Shown here in pieces: positions 35,464 through 43,901 of a DNA stretch of 64,000 nt. The number at the start of each line of letters is the position of its first letter. Position 1 is the first letter of the stretch. The notes under the pieces were generated by a model. That model did not search any database. It worked only from the letters and a program-made list of their open reading frames with translations, and had not been told where the DNA came from. The DNA is from Rickettsiales bacterium UBA4311. GTDB taxonomy: Bacteria > Pseudomonadota > Alphaproteobacteria > Rickettsiales > Deianiraeaceae. The stretch covers positions 69,998-133,997 of the forward strand of contig DGUL01000011.1 of the NCBI GenBank assembly GCA_002394665.1. Reading direction: 5' to 3'. The position numbers and the translations under genes were made by a program.

Positions 35464-38226
35464 ATGTCTTTTAGTAGCGGTGGTTCCGGGAATAAGCCAA
35501 AATTCGGAACAATAAAGCTTGGTGATTTAAAAGTAAAACCAGTTGGAAGTGGTGGATTTCTTAAAACAAATTTTCAAGTAAATAACAACGATAAACCAAA
35601 GCCTCAAAATGACGATGGGGAATTTAATGGTAATTTCAATGGTGGCTTTAGAAAGCCTTCAATTCAGATGGAGCAAAAAAAGCAATTTAGCAACTTTAAC
35701 GTTTCAAGCTTTTTAGAAAAAAATAAAGCCAATGAAAATAACACAAAAGAACGCGAAAATAATCCATCGTCACGAAAAAATGAGACTTTTTCAAATTATA
35801 CTCAAAAGCAAGAGAATTCGTTCAGTGCAACAAGTAAAAATTCACAACAATTTAGAAAGATAAATTTTGATTTTGCAAACGGAAACGATAACCAGAAACC
35901 ACAAGAAGGAACATCATTTGAAAAAAGAGGAAATTTTAAACAATCGGGAAATAATTTTAGTGGTAATAACGGAACTTTTAGAAAAAAAAATGATAATTTT
36001 AACGATAGGAAGGGAGATGGTTTTAGCAACAAAGGTGGACAATATAATCGTTTTGAAAAAAATAAAGGTGGTTTTAATGATTACGGCAAGAATAGAGGAA
36101 ATGGATTTAATAAAGACGGCAATAAAAGCTTTTCAAATGGGCAAGGTTTTCGATTCAAAAGTAATCAAGTTAATATAAAAAGAAATTCCGACTCGAAGAA
36201 AGATAGTAATAACTTTAATTCTTTTAAAAGAAAGTCTCACGGAAGTAGCGGTGTAGATAAGTACAGTATCAATGGAATGTTAAAAACGATGACAAATGAC
36301 ATTGAGCTTGACACGGAAATGGATGAGGTGCTTGGCAATGTTATATCTGTAAAACTTTCAGGAATAAATACTGCGAACGCGTTGCAAAAAGAGAGAAAAA
36401 CAAGGGTTGCTTCAAAAGAAAAACGCCAGCCAATCAATTTTTCAGTGCCAATCGTCAGGGAAATAGTTATTTATAATGATGCGATAGTTATTGACGAACT
36501 TGCAAAACAGATGGCAATTTCTGCAAAAGAATTGGTAAAACTGATGCGAAGCGAAGGCGTAGAGCTTGAGGATTGGAGCGGTGAAACCGAAATTGACGGC
36601 GATACTGCAGAATTGATAGCGAATTCCTGCGGGCATAAAATTAAAAGATGCTATGACGATGAAAACGAGAAGGAGTTCATAAACAATATTAAAGGTAATA
36701 GAACAGATTTAAAACAAAGAAATCCAATTGTTGCAATAATGGGACATGTTGACCACGGAAAAACAACATTGCTTGATACAATAAGAAAGACTTCCGTTGC
36801 AGAAGGTGAAGCTGGTGGAATCACACAACATATTGGTGCTTATATTGCAAAAGTAGGGGATAGAAGCATTACTTTTTTAGATACCCCAGGGCACGCTGCT
36901 TTTACAAAAATGAGAGCTCGTGGAGCACAAATTACAGACATAGTCATAATAGTCGTCTCTGCGGATGATGGAATTATGCCACAGACAATTGAAGCAATAA
37001 ATCACGCAAAATCAGCAGGTGTTCCTATAATTGTTGCGATAAATAAAATAGATAAGCCGGAAGCAAATATTGAAAGAACGGAAAATATGTTATTGCAATA
37101 TGAAGTTGTACCTGAAAAACTTGGAGGTGATGCAATAGTTGTTCCTATATCTGCAAAGAATAATGTAAATATTGATAAATTGCTGAATGCTATACTTTTA
37201 CAAGCTGATGTTTTAGATTTAAAAGCGCATTGGCAGGGAAATGCAGAAGGAACTGTTGTTGAATCAAAACTTGATAAAAAAAGAGGAGCTTTTGTGACGA
37301 TAATTGTTGAAAACGGAACATTGGAACAGGGTGATTTTGTCGTTGCTGGTTCAAATTACGGAAAAATAAAATCAATGTTTGACGAAAATGGAAATATTTT
37401 GAAAAAAGCTTTTCCATCAATGCCTGTGGAAATTCTTGGTTTAAATTCAACACCTGAGGCAGGTGAAAAGATTTATGCCGTAAAGAGCGAGAAAGAAGCC
37501 AAAGGAATTATTGAGTACAGACAAGAGAAAGAAAAAGAAAGAACCACAAACGCAACTTCCAAATCTTCTGTCAGCGATGTTCTTTCAAGGATAAAATCGG
37601 GAGGTGAGGTGAAAAATGAAGATGTTTCTGTTATAGTAAAAGCCGACACAAAAGGAAGCCTTGAAGCGATAGTTGGGAGTATTGGAGAAATGAAACACGA
37701 TAATGTTGCTGTAAAAGTTATTCATTCTGGGGTTGGTTTCGTTGTTGAAAATGATATTTTGCTTGCTCAATCTTGTGGTGCCTATATTTTAACTTTTAAC
37801 GTTCAAAAATGCGATAAAAAGGTGCTTGAATTGGCGGAAAAATCTGGTGTTGAAATAAGAGACTATAAAATAATTTATGAAATGTTTGATGATATAGAGA
37901 AGTTGATAAGTGGAAAACTCGAACCCGTTATCAAGAATATCGTCAATGGGCTTGCAGAAGTTAAAGCTATATTTGAAATTTCAAAGGTTGGAAAAATCTT
38001 CGGTTGTGCTGTTAGAAGTGGAAAAATTAACATTGGCTCAAAAGTTGGAATTTTAAGGAATGGTGAAAGAATTTACGATACAAATTGCACGAGTTTAAGA
38101 TGTGGTAAGGAGAATGTAAAAGAAGTTCAAAACGGAAAAGAATGCGGTATCGGCCTTGAAGATATCAAAGATGTACATGTTGGAGATGTTCTAGAATTTT
38201 TTACTACGAAGGAGGAAAAAAGATAG
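35464..38226 (+). CDS. infB: Translation initiation factor IF-2
   Basis: GTPase that positions initiator tRNA on the 30S subunit. The 920-residue product has a long N-terminal region (about 1-270) that is Asn/Gly/Lys/Phe-rich and low-complexity, with repeated NRG, FNG and KGG steps; then an IF2N-type segment ([24 protein letters not shown]); then the G domain with GHVDHGKT (about 426-433), DTPGHAAF and NKID; then domains II-IV ending about residue 920. GTG 35458 two codons upstream is an alternative start. nusA and rbfA, frequent partners, are not adjacent. The disordered N-terminus is strongly diverged from the usual Ala/Pro/Glu-rich type. Confidence 0.95.
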   Translation: MSFSSGGSGNKPKFGTIKLGDLKVKPVGSGGFLKTNFQVNNNDKPKPQNDDGEFNGNFNGGFRKPSIQMEQKKQFSNFNVSSFLEKNKANENNTKERENNPSSRKNETFSNYTQKQENSFSATSKNSQQFRKINFDFANGNDNQKPQEGTSFEKRGNFKQSGNNFSGNNGTFRKKNDNFNDRKGDGFSNKGGQYNRFEKNKGGFNDYGKNRGNGFNKDGNKSFSNGQGFRFKSNQVNIKRNSDSKKDSNNFNSFKRKSHGSSGVDKYSINGMLKTMTNDIELDTEMDEVLGNVISVKLSGINTANALQKERKTRVASKEKRQPINFSVPIVREIVIYNDAIVIDELAKQMAISAKELVKLMRSEGVELEDWSGETEIDGDTAELIANSCGHKIKRCYDDENEKEFINNIKGNRTDLKQRNPIVAIMGHVDHGKTTLLDTIRKTSVAEGEAGGITQHIGAYIAKVGDRSITFLDTPGHAAFTKMRARGAQITDIVIIVVSADDGIMPQTIEAINHAKSAGVPIIVAINKIDKPEANIERTENMLLQYEVVPEKLGGDAIVVPISAKNNVNIDKLLNAILLQADVLDLKAHWQGNAEGTVVESKLDKKRGAFVTIIVENGTLEQGDFVVAGSNYGKIKSMFDENGNILKKAFPSMPVEILGLNSTPEAGEKIYAVKSEKEAKGIIEYRQEKEKERTTNATSKSSVSDVLSRIKSGGEVKNEDVSVIVKADTKGSLEAIVGSIGEMKHDNVAVKVIHSGVGFVVENDILLAQSCGAYILTFNVQKCDKKVLELAEKSGVEIRDYKIIYEMFDDIEKLISGKLEPVIKNIVNGLAEVKAIFEISKVGKIFGCAVRSGKINIGSKVGILRNGERIYDTNCTSLRCGKENVKEVQNGKECGIGLEDIKDVHVGDVLEFFTTKEEKR

Positions 38227-38252
38227 AATAGTTTTTTATTTGTGTTGTTTAT

Positions 38253-38474
38253 ATGCTTGGTGGTTTTTTTGGTGGTGTTTTTTCTTTTATAAAAACTTTA
38301 TTTTCTTCGTGGAAGCTTATACTAAAAATTATTATTGCAATATGCTGTCTAATTTTTATTTGGTATATTTTTTCAAAATTAAACCTTTTATCTCCTTTCG
38401 TCTCGCTAATGAAGGCAGTTTTTAAAGGAATAGGTGGTGTATTTGATTTTATCAAAGGTTTGTCGCCGTTGTAA
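38253..38474 (+). CDS. Small hydrophobic membrane protein
   Basis: A 73-residue protein with two hydrophobic helices (about 20-43 and 44-68), glycine-rich at both ends (MLGGFFGGVFSF, IGGVFDFIKG). No family recognised. The gene fits tightly between infB (26 bp) and the flavin reductase (3 bp), in the same orientation, which supports its being real. A small membrane subunit or regulator is possible. Confidence 0.5.
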   Translation: MLGGFFGGVFSFIKTLFSSWKLILKIIIAICCLIFIWYIFSKLNLLSPFVSLMKAVFKGIGGVFDFIKGLSPL

Positions 38475-38477
38475 TTT

Positions 38478-39497
38478 ATGGAGCTATCTTGCGATGTTTG
38501 TGTAATTGGCGGTGGTGTAATAGGTGGATTTGTAGCATCAAAGTTTATAAAAATTGGCAAGTCCGTCGCAATGATTGAGAGTAGTAATAATTTTGGCGGT
38601 CAGACACTTTTGTATAATGAGAAAAAAATTTATAATTTGCCACTATTTGAAGGAATTTCTGCCTTTGAATTGCGAGACAAAATTGAGAAAGATTTTGTTG
38701 AAAAGGAAAATTTTTCGTTTTTTAAGAATTCTGACGTTCAAAAGATAACAAAAATTGACGATGATAAATATAAAATTGCTATAAAAACCAATGATAAATC
38801 TGATAATGGAACCATTTTATTTAGTAAGTATGTCATTTTCGCAACAGGGAAAGGCATGAGTATGCCGAACAAGTTAAATATTCAAGGAGCAAACGAATGC
38901 GAGGGAAAAACTTTATTTTATGACGTGAAAAATAAGGACATATTTAGAAATAAAACAATAGCAATTACTGGTGGTGGCGATAGCGTCCTTGACTGGAGCG
39001 TTGAACTGTCTGGAATTGCAAAAAAGATTTTTGTTGTTAGTCGTAGACAGATTGTAAAAGTTGAAAATCAGCAATTTACGATTTTTTTACAAGCTTGCGA
39101 AAATGGCAAAATAGAGCAAAAGTTTCCATTTTCAATAAGTGAAATTTATAGCAAGAACGGAGAGATTGATAGCGTTTTAATCAGTAATAATGAGAACGTA
39201 AACGAGAAAGAAAAAATTGATTGCGATTGTGTTTTGGCGTTTCTTGGTTTGAAAGTTGTAAAAAACAATCTTTTTGAGAAATGCGAAGGTTTTAGTTTGG
39301 AAGAAAGAAATAACTTTATAGTTGTTAATCAGTTTAATTCTCAAACTAATGAAAAAAACATTTTCGCAGTGGGTGATTGTTGTTTCTACGAAGGAAAACT
39401 TCTAAATATACCTTTTGGTTTTTTTGAATGCTTGAAGTGTTTTTATGCAATTTGTAAATGTGAGGATGCGAAATTTAATATTTACGAAAAAAGGTAA
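38478..39497 (+). CDS. Thioredoxin-reductase-like ferredoxin/flavodoxin-NADP reductase
   Basis: The 339-residue product is an FAD/NAD(P)-binding oxidoreductase: FAD motif VIGGGVIGGF (about 10-19), the ferredoxin-NADP reductase signature GGQTLLYNEKKIYNLP (about 41-56), NADP-binding TGGGDSVLDWSVEL (about 163-176), and C-terminal FAVGDCCFYEG (about 293-303). There is no CxxC redox pair between the domains, so it is not a thioredoxin reductase; the ferredoxin--NADP+ reductase (YumC-type) group fits. Such enzymes supply or take electrons from small iron-sulfur or flavin proteins. It lies 8 bp upstream of the eroded ABC ATPase gene. Confidence 0.8.
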   Translation: MELSCDVCVIGGGVIGGFVASKFIKIGKSVAMIESSNNFGGQTLLYNEKKIYNLPLFEGISAFELRDKIEKDFVEKENFSFFKNSDVQKITKIDDDKYKIAIKTNDKSDNGTILFSKYVIFATGKGMSMPNKLNIQGANECEGKTLFYDVKNKDIFRNKTIAITGGGDSVLDWSVELSGIAKKIFVVSRRQIVKVENQQFTIFLQACENGKIEQKFPFSISEIYSKNGEIDSVLISNNENVNEKEKIDCDCVLAFLGLKVVKNNLFEKCEGFSLEERNNFIVVNQFNSQTNEKNIFAVGDCCFYEGKLLNIPFGFFECLKCFYAICKCEDAKFNIYEKR

Positions 39498-39505
39498 TTT
39501 TCACT

Positions 39506-40069
39506 ATGAGCGAAGAAGAAAATCTTATTGAATTGAGTTTTAATGATATTTTTGAGAACGATATTCAGATCCGTCAAGCAGGAAAATATGAGGTTGTTTT
39601 AAAAAAAGGCGTTTCCTTAAATGATTTGTTTTTATATTCGTCTGGTTTGTCTGCTAAAAAAATAAATGGCGAAATTTTAGTAAATGGTTTTTCCGTATCG
39701 AATGATAATTTTGCAAGGAGATATTTACAACAAAATGCATTATTTTTATCAGGTGATACTTTTTTATTTCCGCAGGCGAGCGTTTATCAACAATTAAAGG
39801 CAATTTCGTTGATGTATGGCGGTTATAATTTAGCTGATGCAGGAATTTCCTCTTTTTCAATAAATGAATTAAGAGATAGGAAAATTTCAACCTTAAATAA
39901 GGAAGAAAGAAAAATAATAATTTTATCTTTTGTCGTTGTTTGCCCGTCGTTAATCTGGTTTATTCATAAAGATTTATTAAATAGTTTGCCAAAAAAATTT
40001 AATGATGTTTTTGAAAATGCTTTGAACATCAGGATTAAACACGGAGGGGCGTGTTTGATTGTAGCATAA
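39506..40069 (+). CDS. CcmA-like ABC ATPase homologue lacking nucleotide-binding motifs
   Basis: The 187-residue product keeps the outline of a CcmA-type ABC ATPase: VSLNDLFLYSSGLSAKKINGEILVNG (about 35-60) matches the region after Walker A (LLRILAGLLRPDSGRILWNG), LFPQASVYQQLKAI matches the Q-loop/EN-L region, and KISTLNKEERKIIILSFVVVCPSLIWFI matches the signature-to-Walker-B stretch. But the P-loop GxGKS is missing, the signature LSxGQ is LNKEERK, and the Walker B LLDEP is WFIHKD. It ends KHGGACLIVA as CcmA proteins end HGG-type. It should not hydrolyse ATP. The frame is undisrupted, between a reductase and a protease-like gene. Confidence 0.6.
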   Translation: MSEEENLIELSFNDIFENDIQIRQAGKYEVVLKKGVSLNDLFLYSSGLSAKKINGEILVNGFSVSNDNFARRYLQQNALFLSGDTFLFPQASVYQQLKAISLMYGGYNLADAGISSFSINELRDRKISTLNKEERKIIILSFVVVCPSLIWFIHKDLLNSLPKKFNDVFENALNIRIKHGGACLIVA

Positions 40070-40134
40070 TATTTTCTATTAACTTTATTGTTTTTTTTTT
40101 GTTTTTTTTGTTTAAAATTAATTTGAAGTTAATC

Positions 40135-41214
40135 ATGAAAGTGGATAAAAATATCGAAGTAATCGAAAGAGAACCAGATATCTTTAACGATCCCGAAAGT
40201 ATGGCGTTAACTACTGAAGAGATTAAAAAGTACATCACTTTACAAAAGCAATATAAAGGAAAAGAGCCATTTTTTTCTGATGTTATTGTATGTAAAACGA
40301 ATGATGAGTTCTTAAAGCATATGCATTATATAAATCAAAACGGAATCGGTGATAAAAGCAGGATGGCATTGATTGTGCAACATTACGGCAAAGAACACAC
40401 TTCTTTTTATATTCTATTTCCAAATCATAATAGTAAAGGTTTGGATGTGTTTATGCATAGCCAAGACTATTGGGAGATGGACGAAGTACAGCATATTCCT
40501 ATGAATTTTTATAATATAAGTCTTCAACACGACCGTGTTTCTTGCGGTGTTGTTGCATTAGAGTGTGTAAAATATTTAACACCAGATTGGTATACGAAAT
40601 ATAATAATTGTATACACAAAAGAAAAAGAATGTTGTATTTTCCTCGAGAATATCTTCCTGAAGAAGTTTTAAAGTATTGGCAATCTGTCGATGGGTTAAA
40701 GGAATATTTTCCTAAGACTTATGATAAATTGGTTAAGAAAAGAAAAATTAAGTTTGTAAAACAAGAATTAAAAGAGAGAAACCATGCCTTGCAACATAAG
40801 CTTATTATTGTACACGAATATGCAAAATACTTACATAATAAAATGTCAAATATTAAAATGTTTAATAAAAATGATTTTATTAAAGATAATATAAAACGTC
40901 GTGATAAGAAGAGTGTCATCAACGAAGTTAAAGGTAAAATGAAGTTTAGTAAAGATTTTTATAAAGAAAGCAAAATACAACAACCACCAAAATCTGACAC
41001 ATTTGAAATGCCAAATTTTGGAAGCGGTGTTGCTATCAATAAAGCCAGAAATAATAATAGCAGAAATGAGGAGTATTTAAAATATAGCGTCAACCATCGC
41101 AAAATGGTTCAGAATGAAGAAGGTCTTGGTAGCAAAATCAAAAGTATTTTTTCTTGTTGTTGCGGAGGCAATCTATCTGATGAGAAAAGCAGTGAGTTCG
41201 ATTTTAGTAAGTAA
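40135..41214 (+). CDS. Putative clan-CE cysteine protease (Ulp1/YopJ-like), copy 2
   Basis: The 359-residue product carries the same three motifs as the gene at 15231: His88 in GKEHTSFY, Asp104 in GLDVFMHS, and Cys137 in LQHDRVSCGVVALEC with the preceding Gln. Beyond these, overall similarity to copy 1 is low. The C-terminal half is Lys-rich and ends near a Cys cluster (SIFSCCCGGN), a possible acylation or metal site. There is no signal peptide. ATG 40135 is chosen: the upstream open frame runs through T-tracts and starts inside the previous gene. A T-run followed by TAAAAT (40113-40118) lies 16 nt before the start. A host-directed role is inferred from the fold only. Confidence 0.68.
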   Translation: MKVDKNIEVIEREPDIFNDPESMALTTEEIKKYITLQKQYKGKEPFFSDVIVCKTNDEFLKHMHYINQNGIGDKSRMALIVQHYGKEHTSFYILFPNHNSKGLDVFMHSQDYWEMDEVQHIPMNFYNISLQHDRVSCGVVALECVKYLTPDWYTKYNNCIHKRKRMLYFPREYLPEEVLKYWQSVDGLKEYFPKTYDKLVKKRKIKFVKQELKERNHALQHKLIIVHEYAKYLHNKMSNIKMFNKNDFIKDNIKRRDKKSVINEVKGKMKFSKDFYKESKIQQPPKSDTFEMPNFGSGVAINKARNNNSRNEEYLKYSVNHRKMVQNEEGLGSKIKSIFSCCCGGNLSDEKSSEFDFSK

Positions 41215-41239
41215 GTTTAGATAAGAATTGAAAATAAAA

Positions 41240-41259
41240 TTTACAATGTTTTTTGTAAA
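41240..41259 (+). promoter_or_regulatory. Inverted repeat immediately before alaS
   Basis: TTTACAA (41240-41246) and TTGTAAA (41253-41259) form perfect 7-bp arms with a 6-nt loop, ending 3 nt before the alaS ATG. It could fold in mRNA at the ribosome-binding region or bind protein. E. coli AlaRS is known to repress its own gene through a palindrome near the promoter; a parallel here is only a suggestion. Confidence 0.35.
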
Positions 41260-41262
41260 ACG

Positions 41263-42423
41263 ATGAGTACATATCAACACATTCGCAATGAATTTTTAGG
41301 TTTTTTCAAAGACAAAGGATGCGTTGAAATAAAATCCTCTTCGCTTGTGCCGGCAGGGGACAATACACTTCTCTTTACCAACGCAGGAATGAACCAATTT
41401 AAGGACAGATTTGCTGGCTTACCAAATAGTGGTTTTGACGAGATAACAAGGGCTTGCAGTTGCCAAAAATGTGTTAGAGCAGGGGGCAAACACAACGACC
41501 TTGACAATGTTGGCTACACCAACCGCCATCACACATTTTTTGAAATGCTTGGTAACTTCTCGTTTGGCGACTATTTCAAGGAAGAAGCCATTGCTTGGGC
41601 TTGGGAGTTCGTCATCAAAAACCTTCAACTTCCAAAAGACAAGTTATACGTCACCGTATATCACACGGACGAAGAGGCATTGCAGTTGTGGAAAAAGCAC
41701 ATTGACGAGAGCCGAATTGTCAAGATTGCAAGCGACGACAACTTTTGGACGATGGGCGACACAGGACCTTGCGGACCTTGCAGTGAGATATTCTACGACT
41801 TCGGCGAAGGCACAAAAATCAGGGGTGGAAATATGGAAGGTGGAGTTGGCGAAAACGACCGCTATATGGAAATCTGGAACTTGGTTTTCACTCAATTTGA
41901 GCGGTTCACAAATGGCGATTTGAAGCCACTGAAAGCAAAAAACATTGACACCGGCTCCGGCTTGGAGCGACTAATTGCCGTTGCAGAAGGCAAAACCGAC
42001 ACCTACGAAACCTCGCTGATGCAAGCAATTATCAACGACATCAAAGAATATGACAAACGCACTGGCGAGAGTTTAAAAGATGATGTGCCACTGCGAGTGA
42101 TTGCCGACCACATAAGAGCAATGACTTTCTTGATAAACGACGGGGTTTTGCCTTCAAATCTTGGCAGAGGATATGTGATGCGGAGGATTATTCGTCGTGC
42201 CATTCGTTATGCTCATCAAATCAACAAAAATGGGGGCTGTTGGCTTTACAAACTGACCGAAAGTGTTGCAAAAACAATGGGACAGGCATATCCAGAAATT
42301 GTGAAAAACCAGCAACAAATTCAAGCAGTTATTGAGCGAGAAGAAAGTTTGTTCCTCAAAACCCTTGACAAAGGAATGGAGATTTTGAATGAGGTGATTG
42401 GGAAGATTAATGGGATAAAATAA
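41263..42423 (+). CDS. alaS: Alanyl-tRNA synthetase, N-terminal piece of a split gene
   Basis: The 386-residue product is the catalytic half of AlaRS: SSSLVPAGDNTLLFTNAGMNQF, the motif around RHHTFFEMLGNFSFGDYF (about 92-110), TGPCGPCSEIFYD (about 164-176) and SGLERL. It runs into the tRNA-recognition domain and stops at TAA after GKINGIK, at the point where intact AlaRS continues toward LYDTYGFP. The remainder begins at 43902. The two pieces sum to 879 residues, close to the ordinary ~875, with no domain missing, so a two-subunit AlaRS is plausible. This piece and the C-terminal one have visibly higher G+C codons than the AT-rich genes between them. A natural split AlaRS is known in Nanoarchaeum equitans. 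Confidence 0.9.
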   Translation: MSTYQHIRNEFLGFFKDKGCVEIKSSSLVPAGDNTLLFTNAGMNQFKDRFAGLPNSGFDEITRACSCQKCVRAGGKHNDLDNVGYTNRHHTFFEMLGNFSFGDYFKEEAIAWAWEFVIKNLQLPKDKLYVTVYHTDEEALQLWKKHIDESRIVKIASDDNFWTMGDTGPCGPCSEIFYDFGEGTKIRGGNMEGGVGENDRYMEIWNLVFTQFERFTNGDLKPLKAKNIDTGSGLERLIAVAEGKTDTYETSLMQAIINDIKEYDKRTGESLKDDVPLRVIADHIRAMTFLINDGVLPSNLGRGYVMRRIIRRAIRYAHQINKNGGCWLYKLTESVAKTMGQAYPEIVKNQQQIQAVIEREESLFLKTLDKGMEILNEVIGKINGIK

Positions 42424-42430
42424 ATGAAAT

Positions 42431-43300
42431 ATGACTGAAAACAAAAAAGGTTATGAATATGAAGATTTTGTATTCAAATGCTTTAATGCTATTTATGCGT
42501 GGATGAATAATTGTCCTGATTTAAAAAATAGCTTCAAAATAAAAAAAGGTGTTAAATTGCCTACATACAATGGAACTACCACAAATCAAATAGATATTTA
42601 TATTGAATATACACAACCAGGTGGTTTAGTTGTCAAAACTGCTGTTGAATGTAAGAAACGAGAGATTATTGAAATTGGTCAAATTAGAGATTTTAATGAT
42701 AAACTGAGAAAAATAAAAAATATTAATGGAATATTTGCATATTCTGGAATAGTGCAACAAGGAGTTATAGATTATGCAACAGAAGAAAATATTTGTTTAT
42801 GGAATATTGAACAATTGATAAAAAAAATACAAATTAACTTGGTCGTTCTCCCAGAACAACGATATGATATTAAAATAACACCAGAATTAGACAAAAATTT
42901 TTGTAAAGATGAAGAATTGAAAAAAATGGAAAACAACAAATTTGGTTGCAAAGGAATTATGATAGATGATATCGAATACTTAATTATTGGAAAGCAATAT
43001 AATTTTTTGTTTGAATTTTTCACAAAATTGTCCTTTTTAAAAAACACTATCGACAATATACATACTTCATATACAAAACAATGTAATAATATGTATGTAA
43101 TACTGGACGATTTTAGTAAAATTAAAACTAAAAAGATAACATTTTTGTTAAAAAAGATAATGAATGATAATAGAAAACCTATAACAACAACACTCAACAT
43201 AGATATTTCAAAAGATGATAGTTTCGCACATATAAAAGATGTATTAACCGGAAAAGAAAAAATAGTATTTGAAAGCGGGCAAATAAAGGAAAAAGTTTAA
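42431..43300 (+). CDS. Mrr-like PD-(D/E)xK nuclease inserted in alaS
   Basis: The 289-residue product has an N-terminal restriction-endonuclease-like core: Glu near residue 11 (GYEYEDFVFKCF), Asp55 in NQIDIYIE, and Glu73-x-Lys75 in VKTAVECKKR, the order and spacing of Mrr/type IV restriction nucleases (D-x17-ExK). It is followed by an NGIFAYSGIVQQGVIDYA helix and an unrecognised C-terminal half. It starts 7 nt after the alaS N-piece stop, in the same orientation. The base composition is far more AT-rich than alaS. There is no methylase partner. It could be an orphan restriction enzyme or a gene-splitting mobile nuclease; which is not shown by the sequence. Confidence 0.7.
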   Translation: MTENKKGYEYEDFVFKCFNAIYAWMNNCPDLKNSFKIKKGVKLPTYNGTTTNQIDIYIEYTQPGGLVVKTAVECKKREIIEIGQIRDFNDKLRKIKNINGIFAYSGIVQQGVIDYATEENICLWNIEQLIKKIQINLVVLPEQRYDIKITPELDKNFCKDEELKKMENNKFGCKGIMIDDIEYLIIGKQYNFLFEFFTKLSFLKNTIDNIHTSYTKQCNNMYVILDDFSKIKTKKITFLLKKIMNDNRKPITTTLNIDISKDDSFAHIKDVLTGKEKIVFESGQIKEKV

Positions 43301-43312
43301 TTTTTTTAATTT

Positions 43313-43384
43313 ATGAGTAGCAACAATGTAATCAAAATCAACAACCAAATCGTGTTTGAAAGCTCTTCCGCATTAGAATTATAA
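43313..43384 (+). pseudogene. alaS: Stub of an earlier alaS C-terminal start
   Basis: A 23-residue frame (ATG 43313 to TAA 43384) reads MSSNNV then IKINNQIVFE, the same ten residues found at the start of the alaS C-piece (43902). After that it diverges into unrelated sequence. It looks like the first codons of the C-piece as they were before the M15 gene was inserted, left behind upstream of that gene. Confidence 0.6.
43330..43361 (+). repeat. alaS: Direct repeat copy A (32 bp, alaS-derived)
   Basis: 32 bp identical to 43916-43947, encoding part of the alaS linker. It lies in the stub upstream of the M15 peptidase gene. The distance between copy starts is 586 bp. Confidence 0.9.
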
Positions 43385-43408
43385 GAAACATTAAGCTGGC
43401 AGTTAATT

Positions 43409-43852
43409 ATGTACATTTGCAAACACTTCAAAATTCAGGAGCTGGTAAGCAAGCTTGTTTATGATAAATACAAAGATTTTGCTTGGAGGTTTTTTAGCGA
43501 TGATTTCAAAAAAGATTTGGATACAATTCGCGAATATCACAAGAGCGGGCTGACAATTAACGATTGGGTTTTTGGAAAAACAAACTTTTCCCAATGCGGT
43601 TTTAGAAGCAATCTTGATCCAATGGTTAAAGGCAAAACAACATTGTATTGTTCCGCTCATTACATGGGTAAGGCAGTTGATTTGCATAGCAAAGACAATG
43701 TTAAACTTTGGAATGATTGTAAATGGTTAATTGAAAACGGCAAACTTAAAACCATTAAAAGGCTTGAAAGCCAAGAGAGTACAAAAAATGGCTGGGTTCA
43801 CGTTGATTGTTTTGAGACGCCTGACGGCAAGCTTGAAGTATTTAAAGGTTAA
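43409..43852 (+). CDS. M15-type peptidase (phage endolysin-like) inserted in alaS
   Basis: The 147-residue product has the M15/LAS metallopeptidase pattern: a GFRSN segment (SQCGFRSNLDP), the zinc-binding YCSAHYMGKAVDLH with His and Asp about seven residues apart (about 83-91), and WVHVDCF (about 129-135) with the catalytic/zinc-binding His. This family cleaves D-Ala or L-Ala/D-Glu bonds in cell-wall peptides and is common as phage endolysins. There is no signal peptide. It lies between the two copies of a 32-bp alaS repeat, so it was inserted there separately from the Mrr-like gene. Confidence 0.75.
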   Translation: MYICKHFKIQELVSKLVYDKYKDFAWRFFSDDFKKDLDTIREYHKSGLTINDWVFGKTNFSQCGFRSNLDPMVKGKTTLYCSAHYMGKAVDLHSKDNVKLWNDCKWLIENGKLKTIKRLESQESTKNGWVHVDCFETPDGKLEVFKG

Positions 43853-43901
43853 TTGTTTTATTGAAAATTAAAATAACATTTTAATCTCTAAAAGAGCGTG
43901 A

